A stretch of DNA of 64,000 bases from Maridesulfovibrio zosterae DSM 11974 (GCF_000425265.1 NZ_KE384342.1:210803-274802); one strand, 5' to 3'. Positions 10,031 to 19,303 are shown, counted from the first letter of the stretch. Numbers and translations are program-made. The notes: generated by a model from the letters alone, not told the origin.

Positions 10031-10069
10031 TTAAGAAAGCCCGGAAGATATTCTTTCGGGCTTTCTTAA
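10031..10069. terminator. bidirectional terminator between convergent genes
   Basis: A perfect 13-bp stem (TTAAGAAAGCCCG with CGGGCTTTCTTAA) lies between the Hpt gene and the convergent hydrolase gene. Confidence 0.88.
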
Positions 10070-10085
10070 TTCCAATTCAGTAAGA

Positions 10086-11048
10086 TCATGTGTTTAAAAA
10101 ACGAATTGTCCGGTCTTCTGACCAAAGCTGTTTTTCTACTGGCAGGTCTGCAAAACCTACATGTCCACCATAGTTGGGGATAACCAAAGAAAGGGCAGAG
10201 CTGGATTGGGCTTCTTTAACAGGAAAACATGATTCAGTTAGAAAAGGATCATCTTTAGCGTTGATAATTAAAGAAGGGACTTTAATTTTATCCAAGTACT
10301 GCTTGCATGAAGAATGTTTATAATATTCTTCAGCGTCTTTGTATCCATTAACTGGTGCAGTGTACGCGTTGTCGAAGTCGATAATATTACGGATGGAGGA
10401 TAGTTTCGCGAGAGGGTATTGGTCAGGAAATTGTTTATTCTTAAGCTTTATTTTATTTTTGAGTGATCGCAAAAAGTAGTGATTGTATATAAAATTGGAT
10501 CCGTGACATAGTCTTTTGGCTGATGCAGAAAGATCACATGGGACAGATATACCTATTGCCCGTTTTACTTTTGCCGGTACTTTTTCAGGATTTTCGCCTA
10601 AATATTTAAGGACCTGATTACCGCCCATACTAAACCCGATAAGGGCTGCATCTTCATATATCCCGTGGTCAAGACCATATTGCAGGACTGTATGCAGATC
10701 ACGTGTATCACCACTATGATACATTTCAGGCGTTCTATTCATTTCGTGACTGCATCCTCTGAAATTGTATGTGATGCAATCCCATCCGGCAAGAACCAGT
10801 GCGCGTGCCATGCCTAGCATATACGGTCGTCTGGCGTTTCCTTCAAGACCATGAGCAATTATTGCAAGACGTGAGCTGCTGGCTAAATGCCAATCTATAT
10901 CCAGAAAGTCTCCATCAGGTGTATCAATTCTTCTTTTTACAACCGGAGGAAGGCTTACTTTGCGGAATATACGAGGAAAAATTGTTTGAATATGACCGGA
11001 TTGAAGAGGCAGTTTAGGTTTATAGGGAGGGGGTTGCAATAAGGGCAT
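10086..11048 (-). CDS. alpha/beta hydrolase, YheT family
   Basis: A 320-aa hydrolase of the YheT/ABHD1-3 group. The N-terminal SGHIQTIFP signature, the nucleophile elbow GFSMGGN (Ser140), the acid in NAKDDPF (Asp266/267) and the histidine in GGHVGF (His296) give a complete catalytic triad. Members are esterases of unclear substrate, cytoplasmic or membrane-associated. It stands alone on the minus strand; length is normal for the family. Confidence 0.9.
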   Translation of the reverse strand: MPLLQPPPYKPKLPLQSGHIQTIFPRIFRKVSLPPVVKRRIDTPDGDFLDIDWHLASSSRLAIIAHGLEGNARRPYMLGMARALVLAGWDCITYNFRGCSHEMNRTPEMYHSGDTRDLHTVLQYGLDHGIYEDAALIGFSMGGNQVLKYLGENPEKVPAKVKRAIGISVPCDLSASAKRLCHGSNFIYNHYFLRSLKNKIKLKNKQFPDQYPLAKLSSIRNIIDFDNAYTAPVNGYKDAEEYYKHSSCKQYLDKIKVPSLIINAKDDPFLTESCFPVKEAQSSSALSLVIPNYGGHVGFADLPVEKQLWSEDRTIRFLNT

Positions 11049-11192
11049 TTGGTAAAAATATCCGTCCTTTGGTTACTTTGTGAAACCGGTAAAAAGTTTA
11101 GATGATCAAATTTTGTTGCAGAATATACCGATGCTTGAACTCTGTCAAAATAGTTATGAGATAAAAGTAATTTTTTTGCTGATAATTTTTAA

Positions 11193-11750
11193 TTATAGAA
11201 GCAGTAGTTTAAGTCCTATTAAAATAAGAACAAAACCGCCGATTCTTTCAGCAATATGACTGTATTTTGAGGCGCTGGCGAATTTTTTTCCAAGCCATAG
11301 TCCAAAAGAAGTTAAGATTGCAGCAGTTAAACCGATATAAATACATGGTTCTGCTATAGGGTAGTTCATGACGGCGAAAGATAGTCCTACAGCCAGAGCA
11401 TCAAGACTGGTAGCTACAGAAAGAAATATTAGGGATATTCCTTTAGTCGGATCTTTATAATTTTTACATGAATCATCAATATGAAAAGATTCCTGGATCA
11501 TTTTCCCACCTACAAGTGCAAGCAGAAAAAAAGATATCCATGGAGCGTATGTAACAACGATGGATTTTATAGTTAGTCCGGCAGTCCAGCCTAAAACAGG
11601 CATGATTGCCTGAAAAAGTCCAAAGTGAAATGATAGTCTAAAATTTTGGCGTTTACTGACATGAGGCATGCACAATCCGCATGCAACAGCGATTGTGAAG
11701 GCATCCATTGCAAGAGCAATAGATAAAATTATAATTTCATATTTGGACAT
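11193..11750 (-). CDS. mntP: manganese efflux pump MntP
   Basis: A 185-aa inner-membrane protein with six predicted hydrophobic segments in two repeats. The aspartate-containing helices AMDAFTIAVACGL (first repeat) and ATSLDALAVGLSFAV (second repeat) are the MntP signatures. It exports Mn2+. I looked for a yybP-ykoY manganese riboswitch in the 110 bases upstream and did not see one, so control must differ from Escherichia coli. Confidence 0.92.
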   Translation of the reverse strand: MSKYEIIILSIALAMDAFTIAVACGLCMPHVSKRQNFRLSFHFGLFQAIMPVLGWTAGLTIKSIVVTYAPWISFFLLALVGGKMIQESFHIDDSCKNYKDPTKGISLIFLSVATSLDALAVGLSFAVMNYPIAEPCIYIGLTAAILTSFGLWLGKKFASASKYSHIAERIGGFVLILIGLKLLLL

Positions 11751-11799
11751 ATAATTTGTCGCCGTATAAGGTTTTAGTGTTTGCTGTACTTATAAAATT

Positions 11800-11833
11800 A
11801 GCCAATGTGATTAAGGGAAAAATCGCATTGGCT
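11800..11833 (-). terminator. hairpin terminator downstream of the VTT-domain gene
   Basis: AGCCAATGTGATT pairs with AATCGCATTGGCT (one mismatch). On the minus strand it is followed by a short T-rich stretch, so it probably ends the GT2/VTT operon before mntP. Confidence 0.65.
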
Positions 11834-11862
11834 TTTGATAAAAAAATCTGGAAAAGTTGGTT

Positions 11863-12552
11863 TTATTCTATAACAGCTCCAGCTTGATTCTTATATTTTT
11901 GATATATTTTGAATCCAAGCAGAGTCGATATGGCAAAGAGAATTACCGCCATTACCATCTGGACTGATGATGAAACATTAATACCCGACCCAAAAAGGGC
12001 GAATACAACGTTCTGGGGTACATATCCTACCGTTGATCCTAAAATAAACGGCAAGGCTGGAATGCTGGTTACCCCAGCCAGTACATTTGTTATAACATTA
12101 CTGCCGATAGGAAAAAAGCGAATTGTGAGAGCCATATTGAAAGGACTGCGCCTAAGGAAATCATCAACTTTCTGAATGCGTGATCCAAATTTTCTTTTGA
12201 TGAAAGTTCTTCCAACCAGTCTGGAATATGTAAAGGCACATGCACAGCCTAGTCCTGTACCAATGGAGCCGAGTAATCCTCCAAAGGCAAAACCGTATGC
12301 ATAGCCTCCCATAAAACAGATAATCTGACGTGGAAAACCGATTGCAGAAAAGAACGTTGCCAGTCCAACGTAAGTCAGAATTCCTGTCAGCCCTCTTGAA
12401 CGGACATGTTCATCCATCCATTTGGTATCAAGGGCATCGGCAAGTCCTGCATACCTGATCAAATAAACGATAAGGGCCAGCACCCCTAACATAGTCAACC
12501 CTTTAATAAGAGCTTTTATGCTTAATTTTGAGTCACTTTTCAGGGATGTCAT
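11863..12552 (-). CDS. TVP38/TMEM64 family (VTT domain) membrane protein
   Basis: A 229-aa polytopic membrane protein with a VTT (SNARE-associated/DedA-like) domain: FFSAIGFPRQIICFMGGYAYG near residues 67-87, GTGLGCACAFTYSRLVGR and a late proline-rich helix. Family members are implicated in lipid scrambling or flipping. Its ATG overlaps the stop of the GT2 gene as ATGA, so both are translated from one messenger. The pairing suggests a shared role in lipid-linked sugar handling (inference). Confidence 0.85.
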   Translation of the reverse strand: MTSLKSDSKLSIKALIKGLTMLGVLALIVYLIRYAGLADALDTKWMDEHVRSRGLTGILTYVGLATFFSAIGFPRQIICFMGGYAYGFAFGGLLGSIGTGLGCACAFTYSRLVGRTFIKRKFGSRIQKVDDFLRRSPFNMALTIRFFPIGSNVITNVLAGVTSIPALPFILGSTVGYVPQNVVFALFGSGINVSSSVQMVMAVILFAISTLLGFKIYQKYKNQAGAVIE

Positions 12553-13286
12553 AAGTCTTTTTCGTTACTGCGTTCTTTAATCTTATATGAAAAGTGACGG
12601 CTTTGAATCCAGCGAACACCAAGCAGATCGTATCCACCCGCTATAGCACGATCGATAGTGCCATATTTGGATTCTCCCTGATGACGGGGACGGTGATTAA
12701 CTTTTACTTCGGCAACACTTGCACCCTGCATTTTCATGAGTGTAGGCAGAAAACGATGCATACCATTAAAACGTGGAATCTCACGAACCATGGTTGTATC
12801 CATAATTTTCAGTGAACACCCTGTGTCCTTCACTGATTCGCGAGTTAAACGGTTGCGTATTGCATTAGCTATTTTGGATGCAATTCTTTTAATCCAGACA
12901 TCCCTGCGTTTTTCACGCCAGCCGATAACCATCTCATGGCCTTTATTATATAACGAAAGCATTGCCGGCAGGTCTGCCGGATCGTTTTGCAGATCCGCAT
13001 CCATAGTGGCAACACGCGGTGCCTTTGCCTCATCGAAGCCTGCACAGAATGCTGCTGACTGTCCGCGATTCTCTTCAAAAGAAATATAACGAGCTTTGGG
13101 GTAATCTTCTGAAATATCACTAAGTACGGCGAGGCTTGCATCTGTGCTGCCGTCGTCTACAAAGATAACTTCGTATGGAATTTTAATCGGTTCTAGTGCC
13201 GAATTAATTTCCTGCATCAGTTTTCGTAAATTGTCCTGTTCATTATAAACAGGGATTACGAGGGAGAGTTCATATTGATTTGTCAT
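12549..13286 (-). CDS. glycosyltransferase family 2, polyprenyl-phosphate sugar synthase type
   Basis: A GT2 enzyme of about 245 aa. LSLVIPVYNEQDNL, VDDGSTD and TMDADLQNDPADL (metal-binding DxD) mark the GT-A fold of dolichyl/undecaprenyl-phosphate mannose or glucose synthases. I place the start at 13286 (MTNQYELS) although the frame is open to 13361, because the extra 25 codons lie over the promoter of the divergent initiator-tRNA gene. It likely makes a lipid-linked sugar at the membrane; the linked VTT protein may move the product. Specificity is not readable from sequence. Confidence 0.85.
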   Translation of the reverse strand: MTNQYELSLVIPVYNEQDNLRKLMQEINSALEPIKIPYEVIFVDDGSTDASLAVLSDISEDYPKARYISFEENRGQSAAFCAGFDEAKAPRVATMDADLQNDPADLPAMLSLYNKGHEMVIGWREKRRDVWIKRIASKIANAIRNRLTRESVKDTGCSLKIMDTTMVREIPRFNGMHRFLPTLMKMQGASVAEVKVNHRPRHQGESKYGTIDRAIAGGYDLLGVRWIQSRHFSYKIKERSNEKDL

Positions 13287-13331
13287 GTCGAGAGATGAGA
13301 TAAGAAAATTTAATAAATTTGTAAATAGCTG

Positions 13332-13360
13332 TTGACAACTTAGAGGTCGGACTGTAGACA
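13332..13360 (+). promoter_or_regulatory. promoter of initiator tRNA copy 1
   Basis: A consensus -35 TTGACA (13332-13337), 17-base spacer and -10 TAGACA (13355-13360) end 14 bases before the tRNA. The same boxes and spacing precede the other two copies. Confidence 0.85.
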
Positions 13361-13374
13361 TGCTCTCACAGTGA

Positions 13375-13450
<76 letters not shown>

Positions 13451-13462
13451 CATTGATATAAT

Positions 13463-13493
13463 ATAACCCGTTCTTTGAGCGGGTTATTTTTTT
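13463..13493 (+). terminator. rho-independent terminator of tRNA copy 1
   Basis: ATAACCCG pairs with CGGGTTAT and is followed by a T run. Confidence 0.9.
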
Positions 13494-13916
13494 GTCTAGT
13501 CGCTTTTGCCTGCCTCATACAGCAATCTCTACATTCTTATTTATTTCTGAAAATTATATTTCGTTTCGAATATGAAAGATTTTACAGTCGTAAAACTCCG
13601 TTGTTCATCCGATCTTCATTTATGCTCATTTCAAAACATTCATAGATTTTTACTCTTTATCCATTATATAAAATGAACTAACTAAAATAGTGCGTTAGAT
13701 AGTAAGTGTGTTATAAAATGTAAAAAAAATATTTTGTGTTATTTTTGAGCATGAGATGAAAATGAAAGAAATTATGTTCGAAAACGAATATTTAGCATGC
13801 TCGAAAAAAATAATAATGATAGAATTCAAAAATAATAAGTTCATTTGTCGACATAACTATCGTTTTGTTTTAGTTTCGGACAACGGAATGTTAACCAGAA
13901 CCAGAGGTGATGTTTG
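13494..13916. other. AT-rich regulatory region upstream of dhaK
   Basis: About 420 bases without a gene. It holds repeated TTCG/CGAA-type half-sites, the best being the dyad at 13774-13792, plus a TTTCG-TTTCGAA element near 13558-13576 and ATGCTC/GAGCAT half-sites near 13747 and 13796. This looks like a multi-operator control region for the dha genes. Confidence 0.55.
13774..13792. promoter_or_regulatory. GlpR-like (DeoR-family) operator candidate
   Basis: ATGTTCGAAAACGAATATT has the TTCG-N4-CGAA core and flanks of the known Escherichia coli GlpR operator. A second half-site ATGCTCG follows at 13797-13803. The site lies about 125 bases before dhaK, which handles dihydroxyacetone, so a glycerol-type regulator is plausible. 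No such regulator is encoded in this window. Confidence 0.55.
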
Positions 13917-14975
13917 ATGAAAAAACTGATCAATGATGTGGAAAATGTGGTTAAGGAACAACTCGAGGGTATGGCGATTGCTCACCCTGAGCTGACAGTC
14001 AAGTTCGACCCCTACTATGTCTACAGATCTGATGCCCCGGTTAAAGGCAAAGTTGCAATTATTTCCGGTGGAGGATCAGGCCACGAACCAATGCATGGTG
14101 GATTTGTAGGTAAAGGTATGCTTGATGGTGCCTGCCCTGGTGAAGTTTTCACTTCCCCCACACCAGACCAGATGTACGAATGCGCTAAAGCCGTAGACAG
14201 CGGTGAAGGCGTTCTTTTTTTGGTAAAGAACTACACTGGCGACGTAATGAATTTCGAAGCAGCATCTGAACTGATTGCTGCAGAAGGTATTAAAGTACAA
14301 AATATCCTTCTTGATGATGATGTAGCGGTTAAAGACAGTCTCTACACTGCCGGAAGGCGTGGTGTAGGTGTGACGGTTCTGGCAGAAAAAATTGTCGGCG
14401 CTGCTGCAGAAGCAGGGTACAATCTTGAAAAATGCTCAGATTTATGCCGCAAAGTTAATCAGTATGGTCGTTCTTTCGGTGTTGCGCTGTCTTCATGCAC
14501 CGTTCCAGCTGCCGGTAAACCTACTTTTGAACTGGGCGAAGATGAAGTTGAAATGGGTATCGGTATTCACGGCGAGCCCGGAACTCACCGCATGCCTATT
14601 AAATCCGTTGATGAAATGACTCAGTATGCTGCTGAGCAGATTGTTGACGATCCTGCATACTCTCGTACCGTTCGTGAATGGGACGGCAGTGATTGGGAAG
14701 AAAAAGTACTCGTCGATGAGCCTTTTGCAAAAGGTGATAAAGTTATCGCATTTGTAAACAGCATGGGTGGAACTCCGGTTTCTGAGCTGTATGCGGTTTA
14801 CAGAAAATTAGATGAAGTATGCAAAGACAAGGGAATTACTATTGTCCGCAACCTTGTAGGTCCGTACATTACTTCGCTAGAAATGCAGGGTTTTTCTATT
14901 ACTCTGCTTAAAGCTGATGATGAGATCCTCAAATTCTGGGATGCTCCTGTAAAAACTCCCGGATTGACATGGTAA
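13917..14975 (+). CDS. dhaK: dihydroxyacetone kinase, DhaK subunit
   Basis: A 352-aa substrate-binding subunit of PTS-dependent dihydroxyacetone kinase. [21 protein letters not shown] near residues 50-70 and [14 protein letters not shown] near 210 are family signatures; the histidine of GIHGEPG forms the covalent hemiaminal with dihydroxyacetone. ATG 13917 is chosen over the adjacent TTG because an AGAGGTGA site precedes it. With DhaL and DhaM downstream it phosphorylates dihydroxyacetone using PEP rather than ATP, in the cytoplasm. The terminal region ends normally. Confidence 0.95.
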   Translation: MKKLINDVENVVKEQLEGMAIAHPELTVKFDPYYVYRSDAPVKGKVAIISGGGSGHEPMHGGFVGKGMLDGACPGEVFTSPTPDQMYECAKAVDSGEGVLFLVKNYTGDVMNFEAASELIAAEGIKVQNILLDDDVAVKDSLYTAGRRGVGVTVLAEKIVGAAAEAGYNLEKCSDLCRKVNQYGRSFGVALSSCTVPAAGKPTFELGEDEVEMGIGIHGEPGTHRMPIKSVDEMTQYAAEQIVDDPAYSRTVREWDGSDWEEKVLVDEPFAKGDKVIAFVNSMGGTPVSELYAVYRKLDEVCKDKGITIVRNLVGPYITSLEMQGFSITLLKADDEILKFWDAPVKTPGLTW

Positions 14976-15006
14976 TGGCTAATAGATCTAAATAGTTATA
15001 AATGTG

Positions 15007-15045
15007 CGCAGGCGTGGAAAAATATTTTTTACGCCTGCGTTCCTG
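15007..15045 (+). terminator. hairpin after dhaK, possible partial terminator
   Basis: CGCAGGCGT (15007-15015) pairs with ACGCCTGCG (15031-15039), followed a few bases later by a T run. It could reduce read-through from dhaK into dhaL. Confidence 0.65.
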
Positions 15046-15058
15046 TTTTTTCGACGGT

Positions 15059-15135
15059 TGACGCCAATTTCGGCTTATGTTCCTCATTGCAGTATATGAA
15101 TAAATTTCAACAATGACCCATGAAATTTGGCGTCA
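15059..15135 (+). repeat. long-range inverted repeat in the dhaL leader
   Basis: TGACGCCAATTTC (15059-15071) and GAAATTTGGCGTCA (15122-15135) are inverted copies differing by one base, 50 bases apart, ending just before the TTGGAGG ribosome binding site of dhaL. Either a large stem-loop in the messenger or two operator halves. Confidence 0.6.
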
Positions 15136-15154
15136 GTATTTTGGAGGATAAAAA

Positions 15155-15784
15155 ATGCCTATGAATAAAACCCAGCTTATTTCCTGGCTCGGAAGACTTA
15201 ATGAAGTTTATGCCGATAAAAAAGAATACCTTACTGACTTAGATGCTGCTATCGGCGATGCTGATCACGGTATCAATATGAATCGTGGTTTCAGCAAGGT
15301 TATGGAAAAACTGCCTACAGTAGAGGACAAAGATATTGGAACTATCCTTAAAACCGTAGGAATGACTCTCATGTCCAGCGTTGGTGGTGCCAGTGGACCT
15401 CTTTATGGAACTTTCTGGATGAAAGGCGGTATGCTGCTTGGTGGTAAAGAAGAACTGAATTCAGAAGATTTTATGAATTTTATTGAGGCTGGAGTCGGTG
15501 GTATCCTTCAGCGTGGAAGACCCAATCTGGGGGATAAGACAATGTATGATCTTTGGGCTCCTGTCCTTGATGAAATCAAGGTGTGCGTAGCTAAAGGTGA
15601 TGATGTTTCATCTATTGTAGATGCATCCCTGCCTGTAGCAGAGAAAGCTCTGGCTGATACAATTCCTTTGCAGGCAAAGAAAGGACGAGCCAGTTATCTG
15701 GGTGAGAGATCTATCGGACATCAGGACCCCGGTGCAACTTCTTCATACTATATGCTTGAAACTTTGAAAGAAGTGCTGAACTAG
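15155..15784 (+). CDS. dhaL: dihydroxyacetone kinase, ADP-binding DhaL subunit
   Basis: A 209-aa DhaL subunit. The nucleotide/Mg-binding loop LDAAIGDADHGINMNRG near residues 27-46 and GASGPLYGTF near 80 are diagnostic. DhaL keeps a tightly bound ADP that DhaM rephosphorylates, and transfers the phosphate to dihydroxyacetone on DhaK. A TTGGAGG site lies 8 bases before ATG 15155. The 180-base gap to dhaK contains a hairpin and an inverted repeat, so the stoichiometry may be set post-transcriptionally. Confidence 0.94.
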   Translation: MPMNKTQLISWLGRLNEVYADKKEYLTDLDAAIGDADHGINMNRGFSKVMEKLPTVEDKDIGTILKTVGMTLMSSVGGASGPLYGTFWMKGGMLLGGKEELNSEDFMNFIEAGVGGILQRGRPNLGDKTMYDLWAPVLDEIKVCVAKGDDVSSIVDASLPVAEKALADTIPLQAKKGRASYLGERSIGHQDPGATSSYYMLETLKEVLN

Positions 15785-15804
15785 CTTTAATCCACTACGG
15801 ATTT

Positions 15805-15840
15805 CCGGGGAGATTTGGATATAATCCATAATCTCTCCGG
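15805..15840 (+). other. hairpin between dhaL and dhaM
   Basis: CCGGGGAGAT pairs with ATCTCTCCGG (one G-T), without a T tract. About 170 bases remain before the dhaM start, with no further gene visible. Confidence 0.6.
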
Positions 15841-16008
15841 GGAGCCGGGGATCTTAAGGATCTTGGTTTTACCTGAATTATTTTTTTACGAATGATATCT
15901 AGGTTTGTTATGGGTTGAAATGCTGTAGGATGTCTGGATTAATGGCTAGTATAGTCGCTTTATGCCTATCTTTGTGAATTAGCTGATTGTGATTTTTCGG
16001 AGTATATT

Positions 16009-18498
16009 ATGATTGGAATAGTGATAGTTTCCCATAGTGAGAAATTGGCAGAGGGTGTGCTTGAGCTTGCGGCGCAAATGACGCAGGGGAAGGTTGCCAT
16101 GGAAGCTACAGGCGGTATAGACGATCCTGATAATCCCATCGGCACTGATCCTATGAAGGTTATGATGGCTATTGAGTCTGTTGCAATGCAGGCTGAAGAT
16201 GGCGTGCTGGTTATGATGGATTTGGGCAGTGCTCTTATGAGTGCTGAGACTGCTCTTGATTTTCTGCCGGATGAGGTGAAGGCGAAAGTAATGCTTTGCT
16301 CTGCACCAATTGTGGAAGGAACTATGGCTGCTGCTGTTCAGGCTTCGGTCGGAGCATCCTTACAGGAAGCAATTGCTGAGGCGTCCACCGCTATTAACGT
16401 CAAGATTCAGCAACTGGCTCCGATTACCGGAGAGAGCATCAGTACTACTGATTGTGTACAGGAAGATATGCCTACAGGCGAGGAACTCAGTGCTGATTTG
16501 CTGGTGATCAATAAAATGGGACTTCATGCCCGTCCTGCTGCGAATCTTGTTTCTACTGCCGGAAAGTTTAAGTCCAGTGTGGCTATTCGTAAAGGAGCTG
16601 ATTCTGCCTCTGCTAAGAGTATTAATCAGGTAGCTCTGCTTTCTGTTAAAAATGGAGACACTATTACTATTTCAGTGTCCGGGGCAGATGCTCAGGAAGC
16701 TTTTGATGCTTTGATCAAGCTGCATAAAGATAATTTCGGCGAACGGGATGAAGACGTTGCGGAATTAGTTGAAGATATTAAGCCGGTTGTTCAGGCGGGA
16801 GATGGAACTATTGTTGGTGCTCCCGGTTCAGGAGGTTATGCTGTCGGTACAGCTTATGTGCATCAGGCCACTCTTCCTGAAGTTGAACGTAAGAATATTT
16901 CTGATGTAGAGACAGAGCTGGAGAAACTTGACCTAGCCATTTCTACTGCACTGTCCGATATTAAAATTTTACAGCGTGAAACTGAAAAGACGTCCGGTAA
17001 GGCAAATGCTGCAATCTTTGAAGTACATGCGATGATTATCAGCGATAAAGATATGCGGGACAAGGCTGCAGAGATTGTTTCTGAGCAGCAGATTAATGCC
17101 GATTATGCCTGGTTTGAGGTTATGAATAAGATTACTGCTGATTATCGCAATCTTGACGATACATATATGCAGGCAAGAGCGGCTGATGTAATGGATTGCG
17201 GCGGTCGTGTGTTGCGTATCCTTGCTGGTGAAGAGGAGCAGGGTATCTGCCTTGAAAATGGAGCAATTATTGTGGCTCACGATCTTTCTCCTTCTGATGT
17301 GGCTGGACTTGATCTTGAAAAGGTGCTGGGCGTTGTCACAGAAATAGGTGGAGTTACTTCCCATGCTGCAATCCTCTCACGTTCAATGGGAATTCCTGCT
17401 GTTATCGGAGCTGGAAAGTCTATCCAGCAGATTCAAAATGGTACAATCATAGCCTTGAATGGTTTTGAAGGGGTTATCTGGCCTGAGCCTGAACAATCCG
17501 TTGTTAACGATATTGCTGAGAAGAGAGTTCTCTGGCTTGCTGAGCGTGAAGAGGCAAAGGCTAAGGGAGCGGCTCCGGCTAAAACGTTAGATGGTACAGA
17601 TATAATGGTTATGGGTAATATCGGAGTCCCCGCAGATGCGCCTCGTGTATTTGAGTACGGAGCAGAGGGTGTTGGACTTTTTCGTACCGAGTTTCTTTTT
17701 CAGGACAGGTCGCAGGCTCCTACCGAAGATGAGCAGTTTGATGCCTATGTGGAGGCTGCCAGAGCTATGCAGGGGAATCCTGTGATTATAAGGACTCTCG
17801 ATATTGGCGGTGACAAACCGGTTAAATATCTGGATACCCCTGAAGAGGATAATCCTTTTCTCGGTGAGCGTGGTATACGTTTTTGTATGGCGCGTCCTGA
17901 ACTTTTCCGCACTCAGCTTCGTGCATTGTTGCGGGCAGCCAGTGAAGAAAATATATGGATCATGTATCCTATGATTTCTGATGTTGATGAGCTTTCATCT
18001 GTATTGGAAATTCAGAATCAGGCTCGTGAAGTGCTTGTAAGTGAAGGCGTAAAGATCGCCGAAAAAATAAAAACCGGGATTATGATTGAAGTACCGGCTG
18101 CTGTTGCAGTTGCTGATAAACTTGCTCAAAAGTGTGATTTCTTCAGCATTGGAACTAATGATCTTACTCAGTATGTAATGGCTGCTGATCGTGGAAATGC
18201 TTCGGTTTCTAAACTGTGTGATAATCTTAACCCAGCAGTTCTGCGTATGGTTGCTATGACCTGTGATGCAGCTAAAAAGGCTGGAATTGAGGTTGGAATG
18301 TGTGGTGAGCTTGCTGGAAACAGTAAGGCTTCTGCATTATTGCTGGGACTTGGGCTGGATGAATTAAGTATGAATGGCCCTGCAATTCCAGAAGTGAAAG
18401 AGGCTATCCGTTCCGTGAATATGGATGATTGCCGTGCTTTGGCTCAAAAGGTACTGGAAGCAAATTCAAGTGATGAAGTGCGGGATTTATTAAAGTAG
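16009..18498 (+). CDS. dhaM: DhaM-HPr-enzyme I fusion, PTS phosphoryl donor for dihydroxyacetone kinase
   Basis: An 829-aa multiphosphoryl transfer protein. Residues 1-135 are the EIIA-mannose-like DhaM domain with its histidine in VSHSEKL (His9). Residues 155-245 are HPr with GLHARPAA (His173). Residues 262-829 are PTS enzyme I: GGVTSHAAILSRS (His452), LFRTEFLF, and the PEP-site CGELAG (Cys765). Phosphate should pass PEP to EI to HPr to DhaM to DhaL-ADP within essentially one polypeptide. All phosphorylation residues are present. A self-contained chain like this needs no general PTS. The next element is a strong terminator. Confidence 0.95.
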   Translation: MIGIVIVSHSEKLAEGVLELAAQMTQGKVAMEATGGIDDPDNPIGTDPMKVMMAIESVAMQAEDGVLVMMDLGSALMSAETALDFLPDEVKAKVMLCSAPIVEGTMAAAVQASVGASLQEAIAEASTAINVKIQQLAPITGESISTTDCVQEDMPTGEELSADLLVINKMGLHARPAANLVSTAGKFKSSVAIRKGADSASAKSINQVALLSVKNGDTITISVSGADAQEAFDALIKLHKDNFGERDEDVAELVEDIKPVVQAGDGTIVGAPGSGGYAVGTAYVHQATLPEVERKNISDVETELEKLDLAISTALSDIKILQRETEKTSGKANAAIFEVHAMIISDKDMRDKAAEIVSEQQINADYAWFEVMNKITADYRNLDDTYMQARAADVMDCGGRVLRILAGEEEQGICLENGAIIVAHDLSPSDVAGLDLEKVLGVVTEIGGVTSHAAILSRSMGIPAVIGAGKSIQQIQNGTIIALNGFEGVIWPEPEQSVVNDIAEKRVLWLAEREEAKAKGAAPAKTLDGTDIMVMGNIGVPADAPRVFEYGAEGVGLFRTEFLFQDRSQAPTEDEQFDAYVEAARAMQGNPVIIRTLDIGGDKPVKYLDTPEEDNPFLGERGIRFCMARPELFRTQLRALLRAASEENIWIMYPMISDVDELSSVLEIQNQAREVLVSEGVKIAEKIKTGIMIEVPAAVAVADKLAQKCDFFSIGTNDLTQYVMAADRGNASVSKLCDNLNPAVLRMVAMTCDAAKKAGIEVGMCGELAGNSKASALLLGLGLDELSMNGPAIPEVKEAIRSVNMDDCRALAQKVLEANSSDEVRDLLK

Positions 18499-18522
18499 CT
18501 TTGTTATTCATTAGAATTATTG

Positions 18523-18554
18523 AGACCCCGTTCAAATGAACGGGGTCTTTTTTT
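18523..18554 (+). terminator. rho-independent terminator of the dha cluster
   Basis: AGACCCCGTTC pairs with GAACGGGGTCT and is followed by a T run. Confidence 0.94.
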
Positions 18555-18640
18555 AGGGATAGTATCAAAATTATTTATTGATAAAAATTGTAATTTTTAA
18601 AATTTAAAATTCAAAAAAAATTTCGCGTGGTCGTTTTATC

Positions 18641-19261
18641 TTAAACACTTATAGCCTTACCAGCCATATTGAAAGCAATAGTCCACATTATTATAGCGAT
18701 TAAACTGTCCAGTATTCTCCATGTACTGGGTTTACGAAATATCGGGGCAAGAGCACGTCCACCTAAACCAAGGGAGTAAAACCATAAGAACGATGCTGTG
18801 ATGGCTCCAAGTCCGAAAATATACCTGGCATTCCCTGCATACTGACCACTCATGGAACCGAGCATAACAACTGTATCCAAATAAACATGTGGATTAAGCA
18901 GAGTAATGGTCAGCGTCAGCAGTATCACTTTGCCAATTTCAGTTGTTGCCACTTCTTCACTTTCGAGCTTTCCTCCTTTAATGGCTGAGCGGATTGAACC
19001 GAAACCATACCATGTCAGGAAAGCAGCCCCTCCCCATGCTGCGGGTTTCATGAGAATGGGATTGTTCGCGACAAGATCGCCTGTCCCCATAACTCCAAGT
19101 GTAATTAACACAGCATCGCAGAGAGCACATACAAGGCACACTGTGAGATGGTGATTTTTTTTGATACTCTGTGAAAGTACATAAGCATTTTGTGCTCCAA
19201 TGGCGATGATAAGCCCAGCACCAGTTCCCAGACCTTGTATATATGGCGTAAACATAGTCAT
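18641..19261 (-). CDS. argO: LysE/ArgO family amino-acid exporter
   Basis: A 206-aa inner-membrane exporter, close in pattern to ArgO (YggA): YIQGLGTGAGLIIAIGAQNAYVLSQS at the N-terminus, six hydrophobic segments, and LNPHVYLDTVVMLGS near residue 120. It exports basic amino acids, chiefly arginine in E. coli. ATG 19261 has AAAGGAGG 6 bases upstream. It is divergent from an ArgP-like regulator, the same arrangement logic as argO/argP control in enterobacteria and lysE/lysG in Corynebacterium. Confidence 0.9.
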   Translation of the reverse strand: MTMFTPYIQGLGTGAGLIIAIGAQNAYVLSQSIKKNHHLTVCLVCALCDAVLITLGVMGTGDLVANNPILMKPAAWGGAAFLTWYGFGSIRSAIKGGKLESEEVATTEIGKVILLTLTITLLNPHVYLDTVVMLGSMSGQYAGNARYIFGLGAITASFLWFYSLGLGGRALAPIFRKPSTWRILDSLIAIIMWTIAFNMAGKAISV

Positions 19262-19286
19262 TTAGTTCCTCCTTTCATCCGTGTTT

Positions 19287-19303
19287 TCTGCAATGTATGC
19301 AGA
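19287..19303. promoter_or_regulatory. LysR-type binding site candidate between argO and argP
   Basis: The dyad TCTGCAATGTATGCAGA contains a T-N11-A core (TGCAATGTATGCA) and lies in the 103-base divergent intergenic region, where the ArgP-like protein is expected to bind. Confidence 0.55.

Noticed and set aside
11751..11862. Possible yybP-ykoY manganese riboswitch before mntP
   Set aside because: The region is too short and AT-rich and lacks the conserved loops; only a terminator hairpin is present.
15940..15960. Sigma-54-like sequence before dhaM (TGGCTAGTATAGTCGC)
   Set aside because: GG to GC spacing is one base too long and the -24 box is poor.
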